Part shown: positions 54,009-61,889 of the stretch, one piece after another
How the letters are laid out: each line of letters starts with the position of its first letter
Position numbering within the stretch: the first letter of the stretch is position 1
Origin: Cryptosporangium minutisporangium
GTDB lineage: Bacteria > Actinomycetota > Actinomycetes > Mycobacteriales > Cryptosporangiaceae
Reading direction: 5' to 3'
Length of the DNA stretch: 64,000 nt
Assembly: GCF_039536245.1 (NCBI RefSeq)
Contig: NZ_BAAAYN010000043.1
Location: 62,001-126,000 of the forward strand
Translations under genes and position numbers: made by a program
The notes under the pieces: model-generated
The model's database searches: none
What the model was told of the DNA's origin: nothing
Seen by the model: the letters and a program-made list of their open reading frames with translations, nothing else

Positions 54009-54842
54009 GTGCCCGAAGGCCACACGATCCACCGGCTGGCCCGGCGGCACAAGCGGCTGTTCGCCGGCGCTCCGGTGCGCGCGTCGAGCCCGCAGGGACG
54101 CTTCGAGGCCGGCGCGGCGGCGATCGACGGGCTGGTGCTCCGGCGCACCGACGCCCACGGCAAGCACCTGTTCCACGACTACGGTGACCGCTGGCTCCAC
54201 GTCCACCTGGGTCTCTACGGGACCTTCACCGACGGCGCGGGCGACCCGCCCGCGCCCCGGGGACAGATCCGGCTGCTGCTGACCGGTGGCCGGCTGCGGC
54301 GCGGAGTGCTCGCGCCGGCCTGGGCCGAGCTGCGCGGACCGACTGCGTGCGAGGTCCTCGACGACCCGGCGCGGGACGCGTTACTGGCCAGGCTCGGCCC
54401 CGACCCGCTGCGCGCGGACGCCGACCCCGCTCTCGCCTGGGAGCGCATCGGCCGCAGCCGGACGTCGATCGGCGCGTTGCTGATGCGGCAGGACGTCCTG
54501 TCCGGCGTCGGCAACGTCTACCGCGCCGAGGCGCTGTTCCGCGCCGGGATCGACCCGTACCGGGCGGGGCGCGACCTCACCGTGGACGAGTGGAACGCTG
54601 TCTGGGACGACCTGGTCGTGCTGATGGCCGACGGCGTCCGGCTGGGGCGGATCCTGACGCTGCGCCCGGAGGACAAGAAGCGGGCCACCGACCCGATCGG
54701 CAGCGGACCGCAGCGCGATCGGGGCGTGGGGCGCTACGTCTATCATCGAACCGGACGCCCGTGCCGGATTTGCGGCACGCCGGTGCAGACCTCCGTGGTG
54801 GAGGCACGGAACCTTTACTGGTGCCCGGTCTGCCAGAAGTGA
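54009..54842 (+). CDS. nei: Fpg/Nei family DNA glycosylase (endonuclease VIII)
   Basis: 277 residues. Removes oxidised pyrimidines. N-terminus after Met removal is PEGHTIHRLARRH with the catalytic Pro and Glu; Lys in HGKHLFHDYG is the beta-elimination Lys; the helix-two-turn-helix has VLSGVGNVYRAEALFRAGI; the C-terminal zinc finger is CRICG...CPVC. GTG start after GGAGAA. Corresponds to Rv2464c. Confidence 0.94.
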   Translation: MPEGHTIHRLARRHKRLFAGAPVRASSPQGRFEAGAAAIDGLVLRRTDAHGKHLFHDYGDRWLHVHLGLYGTFTDGAGDPPAPRGQIRLLLTGGRLRRGVLAPAWAELRGPTACEVLDDPARDALLARLGPDPLRADADPALAWERIGRSRTSIGALLMRQDVLSGVGNVYRAEALFRAGIDPYRAGRDLTVDEWNAVWDDLVVLMADGVRLGRILTLRPEDKKRATDPIGSGPQRDRGVGRYVYHRTGRPCRICGTPVQTSVVEARNLYWCPVCQK

Positions 54843-54847
54843 GTCCG

Positions 54848-55255
54848 TCAGCACATCACGCTCGGCTGGGGCGCCCGTACCCGTAGCTCGAACCAGATCC
54901 GTTTTCCGGGGTGGGCCGGTCCGCCGGGTTCCACCCCCCAACGATCGGACATCGCGTCGACCAGAGCGAGACCTCGGCCGGACACCGCGTCCGGATCGAA
55001 GCTACCCATCCGGGGCGGTTCGTAGGCGTCGTCGTGCACCTCGATTCGAACGTCCGAGCGGTCGCGGGCAGTAATGATCAGCACCCGGGCGCGGGACCGG
55101 GCATGCACCACCGCGTTGGTCACCAGCTCGGTGACCAACAGTTCCGCCGCGTCGACGAGGTCGACGTCGGCGCGGGGGCCGAGCGTGTCAGCGACGAACC
55201 GCCGGGCCAGTCGTGGGCTCCAGGCGACGGGCTCCAGCTCGATCTGGGCGCGGAT
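54848..55255 (-). CDS. anti-sigma-type ATP-binding protein (HATPase_c_2), no canonical start codon
   Basis: About 135 residues of a GHKL serine/threonine kinase-like ATPase as in SpoIIAB/RsbW relatives: ARRFVADTL, AAELLVTELVTNAVVHARSRARV (N-box), VEVHDD-like IEVHDDAYEPP, and GRGLALVDAMSDRWGVEP (G-box). Between the upstream in-frame stop (55,292) and the conserved domain there is no ATG, GTG or TTG. A strong GGAGGAGG (55,262-55,270) precedes ATC at 55,253-55,255, which I take as a possible start. The first NTG alternatives are CTG 55,237 or TTG 55,138, the latter inside the domain. An error of one base would instead join the GTG at 55,262. Confidence 0.78.
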   Translation of the reverse strand: MRAQIELEPVAWSPRLARRFVADTLGPRADVDLVDAAELLVTELVTNAVVHARSRARVLIITARDRSDVRIEVHDDAYEPPRMGSFDPDAVSGRGLALVDAMSDRWGVEPGGPAHPGKRIWFELRVRAPQPSVMC

Positions 55256-55516
55256 CGGGCACCTCCTCCAGATCGCGGGGCACGGGGTCGTTCATTCCTA
55301 GTGTGCCGTTTTGTCATACACCACCCACGCCTGGGTGTGCCTGTAGCCATCTGTGGTCGTCCGCGCCGGACGAATCGGGACTCTTGAACGGTACGGATCG
55401 GGATGTGACATATACGAAACCTCGCCGCCGTTCGTTCGACAATGCTCAGGGGTAGGCAGGTGTCAGCTCGAGTGGTGGGCCCACAAGGCCCTCTGCCAGG
55501 AAGACAAGGAAGTTCG

Positions 55517-55885
55517 ATGCGGGACCACGTCATCGTGAAGAACGAACGCCGGGCCCTCGCGGCGTACTCGACCAACACACAGCCTTCGGTCAGCCCCGAA
55601 TTCAGCCGATTCCTTCGCGGTGCCGGGGCGGCGCTCGACTGGGCCACCGGCTCGGTGGCCACACCTCCGGTGGGCCTCGGCGCCGGCCCCGTCGATCCGG
55701 AGGCGATCACCGCCGAGATCCGGCTCTGCGACGTGCTGCTCGCCGGCGCGGTGTCGGCGCTGACGCCGATCCGATCCGATCCGCACTACGTGAACGGCGT
55801 GGAGCACGCGCTGCGCTGGTTCCTGGAGCTCGAGGCCGAGCCGCCGGTGCCGCTGGACGAGCGCCCCGAGGTCCCGGCGGCTTGA
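55517..55885 (+). CDS. hypothetical protein next to the repeat-peptide cluster
   Basis: 122 residues from ATG 55,517 behind AAGGAAG. Starts RDHVIVKNERRALAAYSTNTQPSVSPEFSRFLRGAGAALDWATG and continues with PVDPEAITAEIRLCDVLLAGAVSALTPIRSDPHYVNGVEHALRWFLEL. The second half resembles a small helical bundle. No signal or membrane helix. Not recognised. It is 108 bases before the repeat peptide gene and may be in the same transcript; it is divergent from the anti-sigma-type gene. Confidence 0.65.
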   Translation: MRDHVIVKNERRALAAYSTNTQPSVSPEFSRFLRGAGAALDWATGSVATPPVGLGAGPVDPEAITAEIRLCDVLLAGAVSALTPIRSDPHYVNGVEHALRWFLELEAEPPVPLDERPEVPAA

Positions 55886-55993
55886 GTTGGTGAAAGCAAC
55901 CAACGCGACCAGCGTTTGCCGGTACCGCGACTAGGGCACATGCCTCGACGTTCGACCGGCACGACAGCCGGCCCCGCACAGAGAGGAACCCCC

Positions 55994-56380
55994 ATGGCGC
56001 TCAGCGACGACGACATCGTCACCTCGGGTCCTGGCAGCAACGAAGGCACGGCGGACGCGGGAGCGGCGGGCACGCCGGGCGTGCACGACGGTGGCGCTGA
56101 CGGCGGTGCCGATGGCGGCGCGGAAGGTCCTGCGGACGGCGGCGCGGCCGGCGCGTCGGGTACGCACGACGGTGGCGCTGACGGCGGTGCCGATGGCGGC
56201 GCGGAAGGTCCTGCGGACGGCGGCGCGGCCGGCGCGTCGGGTACGCACGACGGTGGCGCTGACGGCGGTGCCGATGGCGGCGCCGAAGGCACGGCGGACG
56301 CCGGTGCGGCCGGTACGCCGGGCGTGCACGACGGTGGCGCAGACGGCGGTGCCGACGACGGTGGTGCGACCCGGCTGTGA
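55994..56380 (+). CDS. repeat peptide with four His-Asp units; candidate substrate of the adjacent oxygenase
   Basis: 128 residues. An N-terminal MALSDDDIVTSGPGSNE (1-17) is followed by units of 27 residues at 18-44, 45-71 and 72-98 and a variant last unit 99-128. Each unit carries one HDGGADGGAD block (His 31, 58, 85, 112), a PADGGAAG-type stretch and a variable TPGV/ASGT tetrapeptide. Composition is nearly all Gly, Ala, Asp. GAGAGGAAC precedes the ATG. Its stop overlaps the start of the JmjC gene by four bases. I recall Asp/Gly-rich actinobacterial proteins with a similar SDDDI start, but cannot verify. A multi-core precursor or a storage/metal-binding protein are alternatives. Confidence 0.72.
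   Translation: MALSDDDIVTSGPGSNEGTADAGAAGTPGVHDGGADGGADGGAEGPADGGAAGASGTHDGGADGGADGGAEGPADGGAAGASGTHDGGADGGADGGAEGTADAGAAGTPGVHDGGADGGADDGGATRL
56045..56376 (+). repeat. 81-bp tandem repeats in the peptide gene
   Basis: Three full 81-base units plus one partial unit. The two middle units are almost identical at DNA level; the first and last share variants (GTADAG, TPGV) not found in the middle, so the array looks like duplication of the inner unit. Confidence 0.88.
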
Positions 56381-57738
56381 CCGCGGAGAACGTGCATCCG
56401 CTCCGGACGACCGGCTCTCCGGCCGGTCGTCCGGCGCTTCGGCGGTGTGTATCGGTCCCACCGGAGCGGTTCGCCGCCGAGAACTGGTCCCGCCGTCCGC
56501 TCCTGAGCGTCGGCGGCGACTACGCCGATCTGTTCGGACTCCGCGCCGTCGACGAACTGCTCACCCGCCGCGGGCTTCGGACGCCGTTCATCCGGCTGGC
56601 GAAGGACGGGGCGGTCATCGACCCGAGCCGCTACACCGGTCCGGCGGGCGCTGGTGCCGAGATCGCCGATCAGGTCGTCGACGAGCGTGTTCTGCAGCTC
56701 TTCGTCGACGGGGCCACGATCGTCCTGCAGGCGCTCCACCGCACCTGGCCCCCGCTGGTCGACTTCGGACAGCAGCTCGCCACCGACCTCGGCCACCCGG
56801 TGCAGATCAACGCGTACGTCACCCCGCCGCAGAACCAGGGCTTCGCGGCGCACTACGACGTCCATGACGTGTTCGTGCTGCAGGTGGCCGGTGAGAAGCG
56901 CTGGCTGATACACGAGCCGGTGCTCGAGCACCCGCTGCGCGATCAGCCGTGGAACGCACGCGCAGCGGCGGTCGCCGCACGGGCGTCCGAGGAACCGGTG
57001 ATCGACACCGTGCTCCGCCCCGGCGACGCGCTCTACCTGCCGCGCGGCTGGCTGCACTCGGCGCAGGCGCTCGGTGAGACGTCGGTGCACCTCACGGTCG
57101 GAGTCCACCCGGTGACCCGGCACGCGCTCGTCGACGTGCTCGCCGCGCTGGCGGCCGAGGTCCCGGCGCTGCGCGAATCGCTGCCGCTCGGTCTCGACCT
57201 CGACGATCCGACCGCGGTCGCGCCGGAGCTGACCGCCGTGGTCGACGCGCTCTCCGAGTGGCTGCACACCGCGGCTGGAAGCGCCGAAGGGGCAGCCGCG
57301 GTGGCCGACCGGCTGCGCGCCCGGGTCCGGCCGCAGAGCCGCCCGGAGCCGGTGCCACCGCTGGCGCAGGCCGACGCCGTGGCCCTGCTCGGCCAGGACA
57401 GCACGGTGCGGCTCCGCCGGCACCTGCCGTGCTCGCCCTCGTGCCGCGCGGACGGGTCGGTGGTGCTCCGCTTGCCGGACCGGACGCTGACGCTCCCGGC
57501 GCTGACCGCTCCGGCGGTGAAGACCCTGCTGTCCGGTGTGCCGGTGCGCGTGGGTGAGCTGCCAGGTCTCGATCCGGACGACCGGCTGGTGCTCGTCCGT
57601 CGTCTGCTGCGCGAGGCGATCTGCGTCCCGTTCTCCGAGGCCGACGCCGCCGGCGCGGACGTCCCGGCGGATGGCGGCGCTCCGGCGGACGCGGGCGTCG
57701 TCCCGGCGGAGCCGGGGCGGGGCGGCGGCGCGTGGTGA
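56377..57738 (+). CDS. JmjC / cupin-type 2-oxoglutarate Fe(II) oxygenase
   Basis: 453 residues of the ribosomal-oxygenase (YcfD/MINA53/NO66) type. The core has QINAYVTPPQNQGFAAHYDVHDVFVLQVAGEKRW with His159 and Asp161 and, at PRGWLHSAQALGETSVHLTVG, His227: a complete HxD...H iron triad. The N-terminal RRPLLSVGGDY and the C-terminal winged-helix-like region (about 300-410) agree with the family, whose known members hydroxylate His or Arg side chains in proteins. Residues 415-453 are Ala/Gly-rich, partly echoing the peptide upstream (PADGGAPADAG). GTG start overlaps the peptide stop (GTGA). The tight coupling suggests the peptide is the substrate, with ribosomal protein as alternative. Confidence 0.88.
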   Translation: MTAENVHPLRTTGSPAGRPALRRCVSVPPERFAAENWSRRPLLSVGGDYADLFGLRAVDELLTRRGLRTPFIRLAKDGAVIDPSRYTGPAGAGAEIADQVVDERVLQLFVDGATIVLQALHRTWPPLVDFGQQLATDLGHPVQINAYVTPPQNQGFAAHYDVHDVFVLQVAGEKRWLIHEPVLEHPLRDQPWNARAAAVAARASEEPVIDTVLRPGDALYLPRGWLHSAQALGETSVHLTVGVHPVTRHALVDVLAALAAEVPALRESLPLGLDLDDPTAVAPELTAVVDALSEWLHTAAGSAEGAAAVADRLRARVRPQSRPEPVPPLAQADAVALLGQDSTVRLRRHLPCSPSCRADGSVVLRLPDRTLTLPALTAPAVKTLLSGVPVRVGELPGLDPDDRLVLVRRLLREAICVPFSEADAAGADVPADGGAPADAGVVPAEPGRGGGAW

Positions 57739-58616
57739 CGCTGCCCGCCGCGGCGCGGGCCGAGCCGAAGCCGCGGTGCTCGGTGACCGCTCGAGCGCGC
57801 GGTGACCAGCTGTTCGCGACTGCGGCGCCGGGCGAACGCTGGTTGCTGATCGAACACGGCGGTCCCTGGCCGCGGCGGGCGTTCGAGGCGTCCCCGGAGT
57901 TGCTCCGGATCGCCGAGCGGGCGACTTCGGCCGGTTTCCGCGCCGTGCTGATCCGCCGCCCGGGGCGCGCCCGGCCGGCCGCGGACCGTGCCTACGCGCT
58001 CGTGGATGCCCGACCGGGCCGCGAGGGCGTCTGGTGGGGGACGTTCACCGACGAGCGGGAGTTACTCGACGTCCCGCTGGAGCCGACCGGCGTGGCGTCT
58101 CCGGAGCCGGTCCAACTGGTCTGTGCCCACGGGCGGCACGACACGTGCTGCGCGGTCGAGGGACGGCCGGTCGCCGCAGCGCTCGACGCCGCTCGTCCGG
58201 GCAGCACCTGGGAGTGTTCGCACGTCGGCGGTGACCGCTTCTCCGCGAACCTCGTCCTGCTGCCGCACGGCCTGTACTACGGGACGCTCGATCCGGGCAC
58301 GGCCCTGGCGGTTGCCGAGGCGTACCGCGCAGGCCGGTTGGTGCCCCAGTACCTACGCGGCCGCTCCGCGTTCCCGCCCGCCGTGCAGGCCGCCCAGCAC
58401 TACGCCCGCCTCGCCACCGGCGACGACCGGATCGACGCGCTGCGTCCGCTCGGCGCCCAGACTTTGGACGACGGCACGGTTCGGGTGCGGCTGGACGGGG
58501 CGACCATCACCGTCCGCGCGGGCTGGTCGGCGCCGGCCATGCTGACCTGTGCCGCCGACCGACCGCAGCCCGCGCGGATCTTCGAGCAGGTCGCTCTTAG
58601 TACGCCTGGCCGTTGA
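57735..58616 (+). CDS. sucrase/ferredoxin-like (thioredoxin-fold 2Fe-2S) protein
   Basis: 293 residues. The Suc_Fer-like pattern is present: VQLVCAHGRHDTCCAVEGRPVAAAL with Cys ligands, and WECSHVGGDRFSANLVLLPHGLYYGTL. Members bind a [2Fe-2S] cluster and act in electron transfer; a sucrase activity is only a historical name. The GTG at 57,735 overlaps the oxygenase stop (GTGA); GTG 57,732 is one codon earlier. It could keep the Fe(II) of the oxygenase reduced or reduce a product; this is inference. The C-terminus is less conserved and includes a DDGTVRVRLDG stretch. Confidence 0.86.
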   Translation: MTLPAAARAEPKPRCSVTARARGDQLFATAAPGERWLLIEHGGPWPRRAFEASPELLRIAERATSAGFRAVLIRRPGRARPAADRAYALVDARPGREGVWWGTFTDERELLDVPLEPTGVASPEPVQLVCAHGRHDTCCAVEGRPVAAALDAARPGSTWECSHVGGDRFSANLVLLPHGLYYGTLDPGTALAVAEAYRAGRLVPQYLRGRSAFPPAVQAAQHYARLATGDDRIDALRPLGAQTLDDGTVRVRLDGATITVRAGWSAPAMLTCAADRPQPARIFEQVALSTPGR

Positions 58617-58974
58617 TCGTCGGCGGTACGACCGTGCGCTCCCACTCCAGGAATCGGTCGGTCTCGGCGAACAGCGCGCCCGCCAGGTAGACCGCGACCG
58701 CGACGTCGTCGGCCAGCCCGAACAGCAGCATGAACGCCTCGGGCATCGCGTCGATGGGAGAGACGACGTACGCGACGCCGACCCCGAGAAGCGCCAGCTT
58801 GAGCCGGGACAGCCCCGGGTAACGGCCGGACGCCGACGCTTTGATCATCCGCGGGATCGCGCCGATGCGGGCCGCGATCGACGGCGAGCCCGGCCGGGAC
58901 GCTTCCTTCGCCACCTTGGCGGCGGCGGCGAGCCGAGTCTTACGCCGCAGGGACCCACTTGCGGTGCGAGCCAT
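58597..58974 (-). CDS. YkvA / DUF1232 membrane protein
   Basis: 125 residues from ATG 58,974 behind GGAGGTGTCC. KLALLGVGVAYVVSPIDAMPEAF is the DUF1232 signature (YxxSPIDxxP) and is followed by a second hydrophobic segment LLFGLADDVAVAVYLAGALF. Role unknown. Its end overlaps the 3' end of the convergent sucrase/ferredoxin gene by 20 bases. Confidence 0.88.
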   Translation of the reverse strand: MARTASGSLRRKTRLAAAAKVAKEASRPGSPSIAARIGAIPRMIKASASGRYPGLSRLKLALLGVGVAYVVSPIDAMPEAFMLLFGLADDVAVAVYLAGALFAETDRFLEWERTVVPPTINGQAY

Positions 58975-59059
58975 CCAGGACACCTCCGATGGTCGAGACG
59001 GCGTTGTTGGTTCCTTGATACCCCGTCTCAGCAACGTGACCCGTCGCGCGCCTGTTCCG

Positions 59060-59743
59060 TCAGTCGGATGTGGCGGTGCTGCAGCCCTTCGGCGGCGGCG
59101 TGTGGCCGGCGGCGAAGGCACCCGGCGGCACGCCCATGAGCTGACGGAACTCCCGTCCCAGGTGTGACTGGTCGTAGAACCCGGCCTCGGTCGCCAGCCG
59201 GGCCCACGGCGCCGATCCGATCCGGCCGAGCAGGCGTCGGACCCGCTCGATCCGCGCGTAGTGCTTGGGCGAGACGCCGACCGCCGCGGCGAAGCGGTTC
59301 CGCAGGTGGCGTTCGCTCACCCCCAGGTCGTCGGCGACGGCGGCGACCCCGGCGGGCGGGCGCCCGGCGGTGCCGACCAGGCGATCGGCGGCCGCACGGA
59401 CCCACCGCGTCTCCCGCTCGGCGTCCGGTGCGGTGGCGGCCAGGTACGGCCCGAGTGCGGTGCCCGGCTCACCGGGGACGTCGAACCAGCGAATCACCAG
59501 CTGCCCGGCGTCGATAGCCGGCAGTTCGGAGAGGGGAACCACCCGGTCGGCGAGCTCGGTCAGCGGAACGCCGACCACCGCGCGTGCCTGGCCGGCGGTC
59601 AGCCGGAACCGAGGCGCGAGCGGTTCGGCGTTCGGCCGGTAGTAGAGCGCCCGGGTCCGGGGGCCGAGCGCGACCAGCTCCGGCTCGCCCGGCGAGCAGA
59701 CCGAGAGAACGAGCTCGGTGGCGGTGGAGGGTGCGTGCAACAC
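59060..59743 (-). CDS. AraC-family transcriptional regulator
   Basis: 227 residues. N-terminal sensor part with LGPRTRALYYRPNAEPLAPRFRLTAGQARAVVGVPLTELADRVVPL, as in the DUF6597-like actinobacterial regulators. C-terminal two-helix DNA-binding domain: GVAAVADDLGVSERHLRNRFAAAVGVSPKHYARIERVRRLL and LATEAGFYDQSHLGREFRQLMGVPPGAF. Divergent from the NmrA-type oxidoreductase gene, which it probably controls. Confidence 0.92.
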   Translation of the reverse strand: MLHAPSTATELVLSVCSPGEPELVALGPRTRALYYRPNAEPLAPRFRLTAGQARAVVGVPLTELADRVVPLSELPAIDAGQLVIRWFDVPGEPGTALGPYLAATAPDAERETRWVRAAADRLVGTAGRPPAGVAAVADDLGVSERHLRNRFAAAVGVSPKHYARIERVRRLLGRIGSAPWARLATEAGFYDQSHLGREFRQLMGVPPGAFAAGHTPPPKGCSTATSD

Positions 59744-59827
59744 GCTTCGAGCCTAAGCGTCCGGACGGCGGACGCCAGTGCCGAAACGTCCTATCCGGCG
59801 CTGCGTGGCGGCGGCACGGTGGCGGTC

Positions 59828-60640
59828 ATGATTCTGGTGACTGGTGCCACGGGCACCATCGGTACGCATCTCGTCCAGGTTCTCGCCGCGGCTGGCGAGC
59901 CGGTCCGCGCGATGACCCGCCGGCCCGAGCAGGCCGTCGTGCCCGCCGGCGTCGAGGTGGTCCACGGCGATTTCGCGGACGCCGACTCGCTGCGGTCAGC
60001 GGCCAAGGGCGCGGAGGCGGCCTTCCTGCTGACCGAAGGCGGACCCTCGGTGGGCGCGCACGACCTGGCGTTCACGGCGGCCGCCGTGAACGCCGGGATC
60101 CGCCGCATCGTGAAGCTCTCCGCGTTCGGCACCGATCTGGGCCTGCTCGACTGGCACCAGGCCGGTGAAGCCGCGGTGCGCGAGGGCAACTGGGAGTGGA
60201 CGCTGCTGCGGCCGCCGATGTTCGCCTCCAACGTGTTCTGGTGGGTGCCGGACCTGCGGGCCGGTGGGTCGGTGCCGAACCGCACCGGCGACGGGGGCAT
60301 GGGTGTCGTCCATCCGCGGGACGTCGCCGAGGTGGCCGCGGCCGCGCTGACCGGGGACGGCCATGCCGGGCAGGTGTACGCGGTGACCGGTCCGGAGGCG
60401 CTGAGCGTGCCGGAGGAGGTGGCGATCCTCGCGGACGTGCTGCAGCGGCCGTTCACCACCGTCGACGCGACATTGGCAGGGCTCGACGAGGGATCCGCGC
60501 GCGCGATGGAGTACGTCCGGTCGGGTCAGGCAGCGGTGGTGGCCGACGTCGTCCCGCGCATCCTCGGACGTCCGGCGCTGACGTTCCGGAGCTGGGTGGA
60601 GGAGCACCGCGAGCAGTTGGTTGCCACACTGGACGGATGA
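59828..60640 (+). CDS. NmrA-like NAD(P)-binding protein
   Basis: 270 residues. Rossmann start MILVTGATGTIGTHLVQVLAAAGEPVRAMTRR with GxxGxxG, then VEVVHGDFADADSLRSAAKGAEAAFLL, and LRPPMFASNVFWWV. Atypical SDR / NmrA type; may be an oxidoreductase or a redox sensor. GTG 59,819 is three codons upstream and also possible. Start and stop: its stop overlaps the next ATG. The divergent AraC regulator is the likely controller. Confidence 0.9.
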   Translation: MILVTGATGTIGTHLVQVLAAAGEPVRAMTRRPEQAVVPAGVEVVHGDFADADSLRSAAKGAEAAFLLTEGGPSVGAHDLAFTAAAVNAGIRRIVKLSAFGTDLGLLDWHQAGEAAVREGNWEWTLLRPPMFASNVFWWVPDLRAGGSVPNRTGDGGMGVVHPRDVAEVAAAALTGDGHAGQVYAVTGPEALSVPEEVAILADVLQRPFTTVDATLAGLDEGSARAMEYVRSGQAAVVADVVPRILGRPALTFRSWVEEHREQLVATLDG

Positions 60641-61005
60641 CTGACGAGGACGCCCTGCGGGCGGCGGTGGAGCGGCGGGCCGAGGCGCTGGCCGCCGGGG
60701 AAGCGTCCGGGCTGGAGGCGGTGCTCCATCCGCGGTTCCGATGGACGTCGCACCGCGGCGAGGTGTTCGACCGGGCGGCGTACGTGCGGTCGAACACCGC
60801 CGGCGGGCTGGTCTGGCGGCAGCAGCTGGTCGACCGGACCGACGTGGTGGTGCTCGGTGACACCGGCGTGGTGACCTGCCTGGTCACCGACCACGTCGAG
60901 GTGGAGGGGGAGCAGCGCTCGTACCGCATGCCGGTGACCCAGACCTGGATCCGGGAGCACGGCCGCTGGACCTGTCTGGCCGGCCACGCGGGTCCGCTGC
61001 TCTAG
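60637..61005 (+). CDS. NTF2-like (SnoaL/DUF4440) protein
   Basis: 122 residues: EDALRAAVERRAEALAAGEASGLEAVLHPRFRWTSHRGEVFDRAAYVRSN and the end MPVTQTWIREHGRWTCLAGHAGPLL give a cone-shaped NTF2-like fold. Function unknown in this group. ATG overlaps the NmrA gene stop (ATGA), so the two form an operon. Confidence 0.88.
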   Translation: MTDEDALRAAVERRAEALAAGEASGLEAVLHPRFRWTSHRGEVFDRAAYVRSNTAGGLVWRQQLVDRTDVVVLGDTGVVTCLVTDHVEVEGEQRSYRMPVTQTWIREHGRWTCLAGHAGPLL

Positions 61006-61013
61006 GAGAACAC

Positions 61014-61054
61014 GTAGGAAATTGCCTACGCTTGACGCGTAGGTAGTTTCCTAC
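61014..61054. promoter_or_regulatory. two GTAGG-N6-CCTAC operators before the ArsR gene
   Basis: Two 16-base inverted repeats, GTAGGAAATTGCCTAC (61,014-61,029) and GTAGGTAGTTTCCTAC (61,039-61,054), with identical 5-base arms and 25 bases between centres (about 2.4 helical turns). A TTGACG lies between them. They are well placed for binding by the downstream ArsR-type repressor. Confidence 0.72.
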
Positions 61055-61089
61055 CTCCCGTGGGTACGGGACGAGTGAGAGGGGCTTCG

Positions 61090-61437
61090 GTGCCACAGCG
61101 GGCCAAGTCATCACCGACCGATCGGGTGTTCGCCGCACTGTCGAACCCGACCCGGCGGGACGTGCTCGATCTGCTCCTGGACGGTCCACGGGCCGTGCAG
61201 GAGATCGCGGAGCGCTTCGACATGGCCCGGCCCAGCGTCTCCGAGCACCTCCGGGTGCTGCTCGACGCCGGGCTGGTGACCGAGACGCGGCAGGGGCGCC
61301 ACCGCATCTACGCGGTGGTCCCCGAGCCGCTGCACGACCTGCAGAGCTGGCTCGCTCCCTACGAGCGGTTCTGGCGGGCCCAGCTCGCCGGTCTGCGCTC
61401 CTACCTCGACGAGGACCCTTCGGAGGAGAACCGATGA
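61090..61437 (+). CDS. ArsR-family transcriptional regulator
   Basis: 115-residue winged-helix repressor: RVFAALSNPTRRDVLDLLLDGPRAVQEIAERFDMARPSVSEHLRVLLDAGLVTETRQGRHRIYAVVPEPL. No metal-binding Cys pairs, so it belongs to the non-metal SmtB/ArsR group usually paired with AHSA1 proteins. GTG 61,090 follows GAGAGGGG. Coupled to the AHSA1 gene (ATGA). Confidence 0.92.
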   Translation: MPQRAKSSPTDRVFAALSNPTRRDVLDLLLDGPRAVQEIAERFDMARPSVSEHLRVLLDAGLVTETRQGRHRIYAVVPEPLHDLQSWLAPYERFWRAQLAGLRSYLDEDPSEENR

Positions 61438-61871
61438 CCGACGACCTGACCGCCATCCACGTGGACGAGTTCCTGCCGCACCCGCCGACCCGGGTCTGGG
61501 ACGCGCTGACCAACCCGGACGCGCTCGCGAAGTGGTTCCTGCCCGGCGACTTCAAGCCGGTCGTCGGGCACCGGTTCCGGTTCCAGGCCGAGCCGATCGA
61601 AGCGACGAACTTCAGCGGCGTCATCGCGGGTGAGGTCCTCGACGTGCAGCCGGAGACGCTGCTGAGCTACTCCTGGGTAGACCCGGCCAACCCAGCGGGG
61701 CTGGACTCCGTCGTCACCTGGACGCTGCATCCCGAGGGCACCGGCACACGGCTTTTCCTCGAGCACCGCGGCTTCGATCCGGACGATCCGCAGCAGCAGC
61801 TCGCCCGGAAGATCATGAGCGGCGGATGGAGCAGCCAGGTGTTCCGTGGCTTGATCGAATACCTGAGCTGA
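61434..61871 (+). CDS. AHSA1/SRPBCC domain protein
   Basis: 145 residues with the START/SRPBCC helix-grip fold: VDEFLPHPPTRVWDALTNPDALAKWFLPGDF, then VLDVQPETLLSYSWVDP, VVTWTLHPEGTGTRLFLEHRGF. In such ArsR pairs the partner probably binds a hydrophobic ligand; no enzyme activity is established. Overlaps the regulator gene by four bases. Confidence 0.92.
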   Translation: MTDDLTAIHVDEFLPHPPTRVWDALTNPDALAKWFLPGDFKPVVGHRFRFQAEPIEATNFSGVIAGEVLDVQPETLLSYSWVDPANPAGLDSVVTWTLHPEGTGTRLFLEHRGFDPDDPQQQLARKIMSGGWSSQVFRGLIEYLS

Positions 61872-61889
61872 TCGGCGTACGGTCGGTGC

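Noticed and set aside
55400-55516. SigB/SigF-type promoter (GTT...GGGTA) before the hypothetical gene at 55,517
   Set aside because: A GGGGTAGG is present but the GTT element is not at the usual 14-16 base spacing with a good match, so I do not call it.
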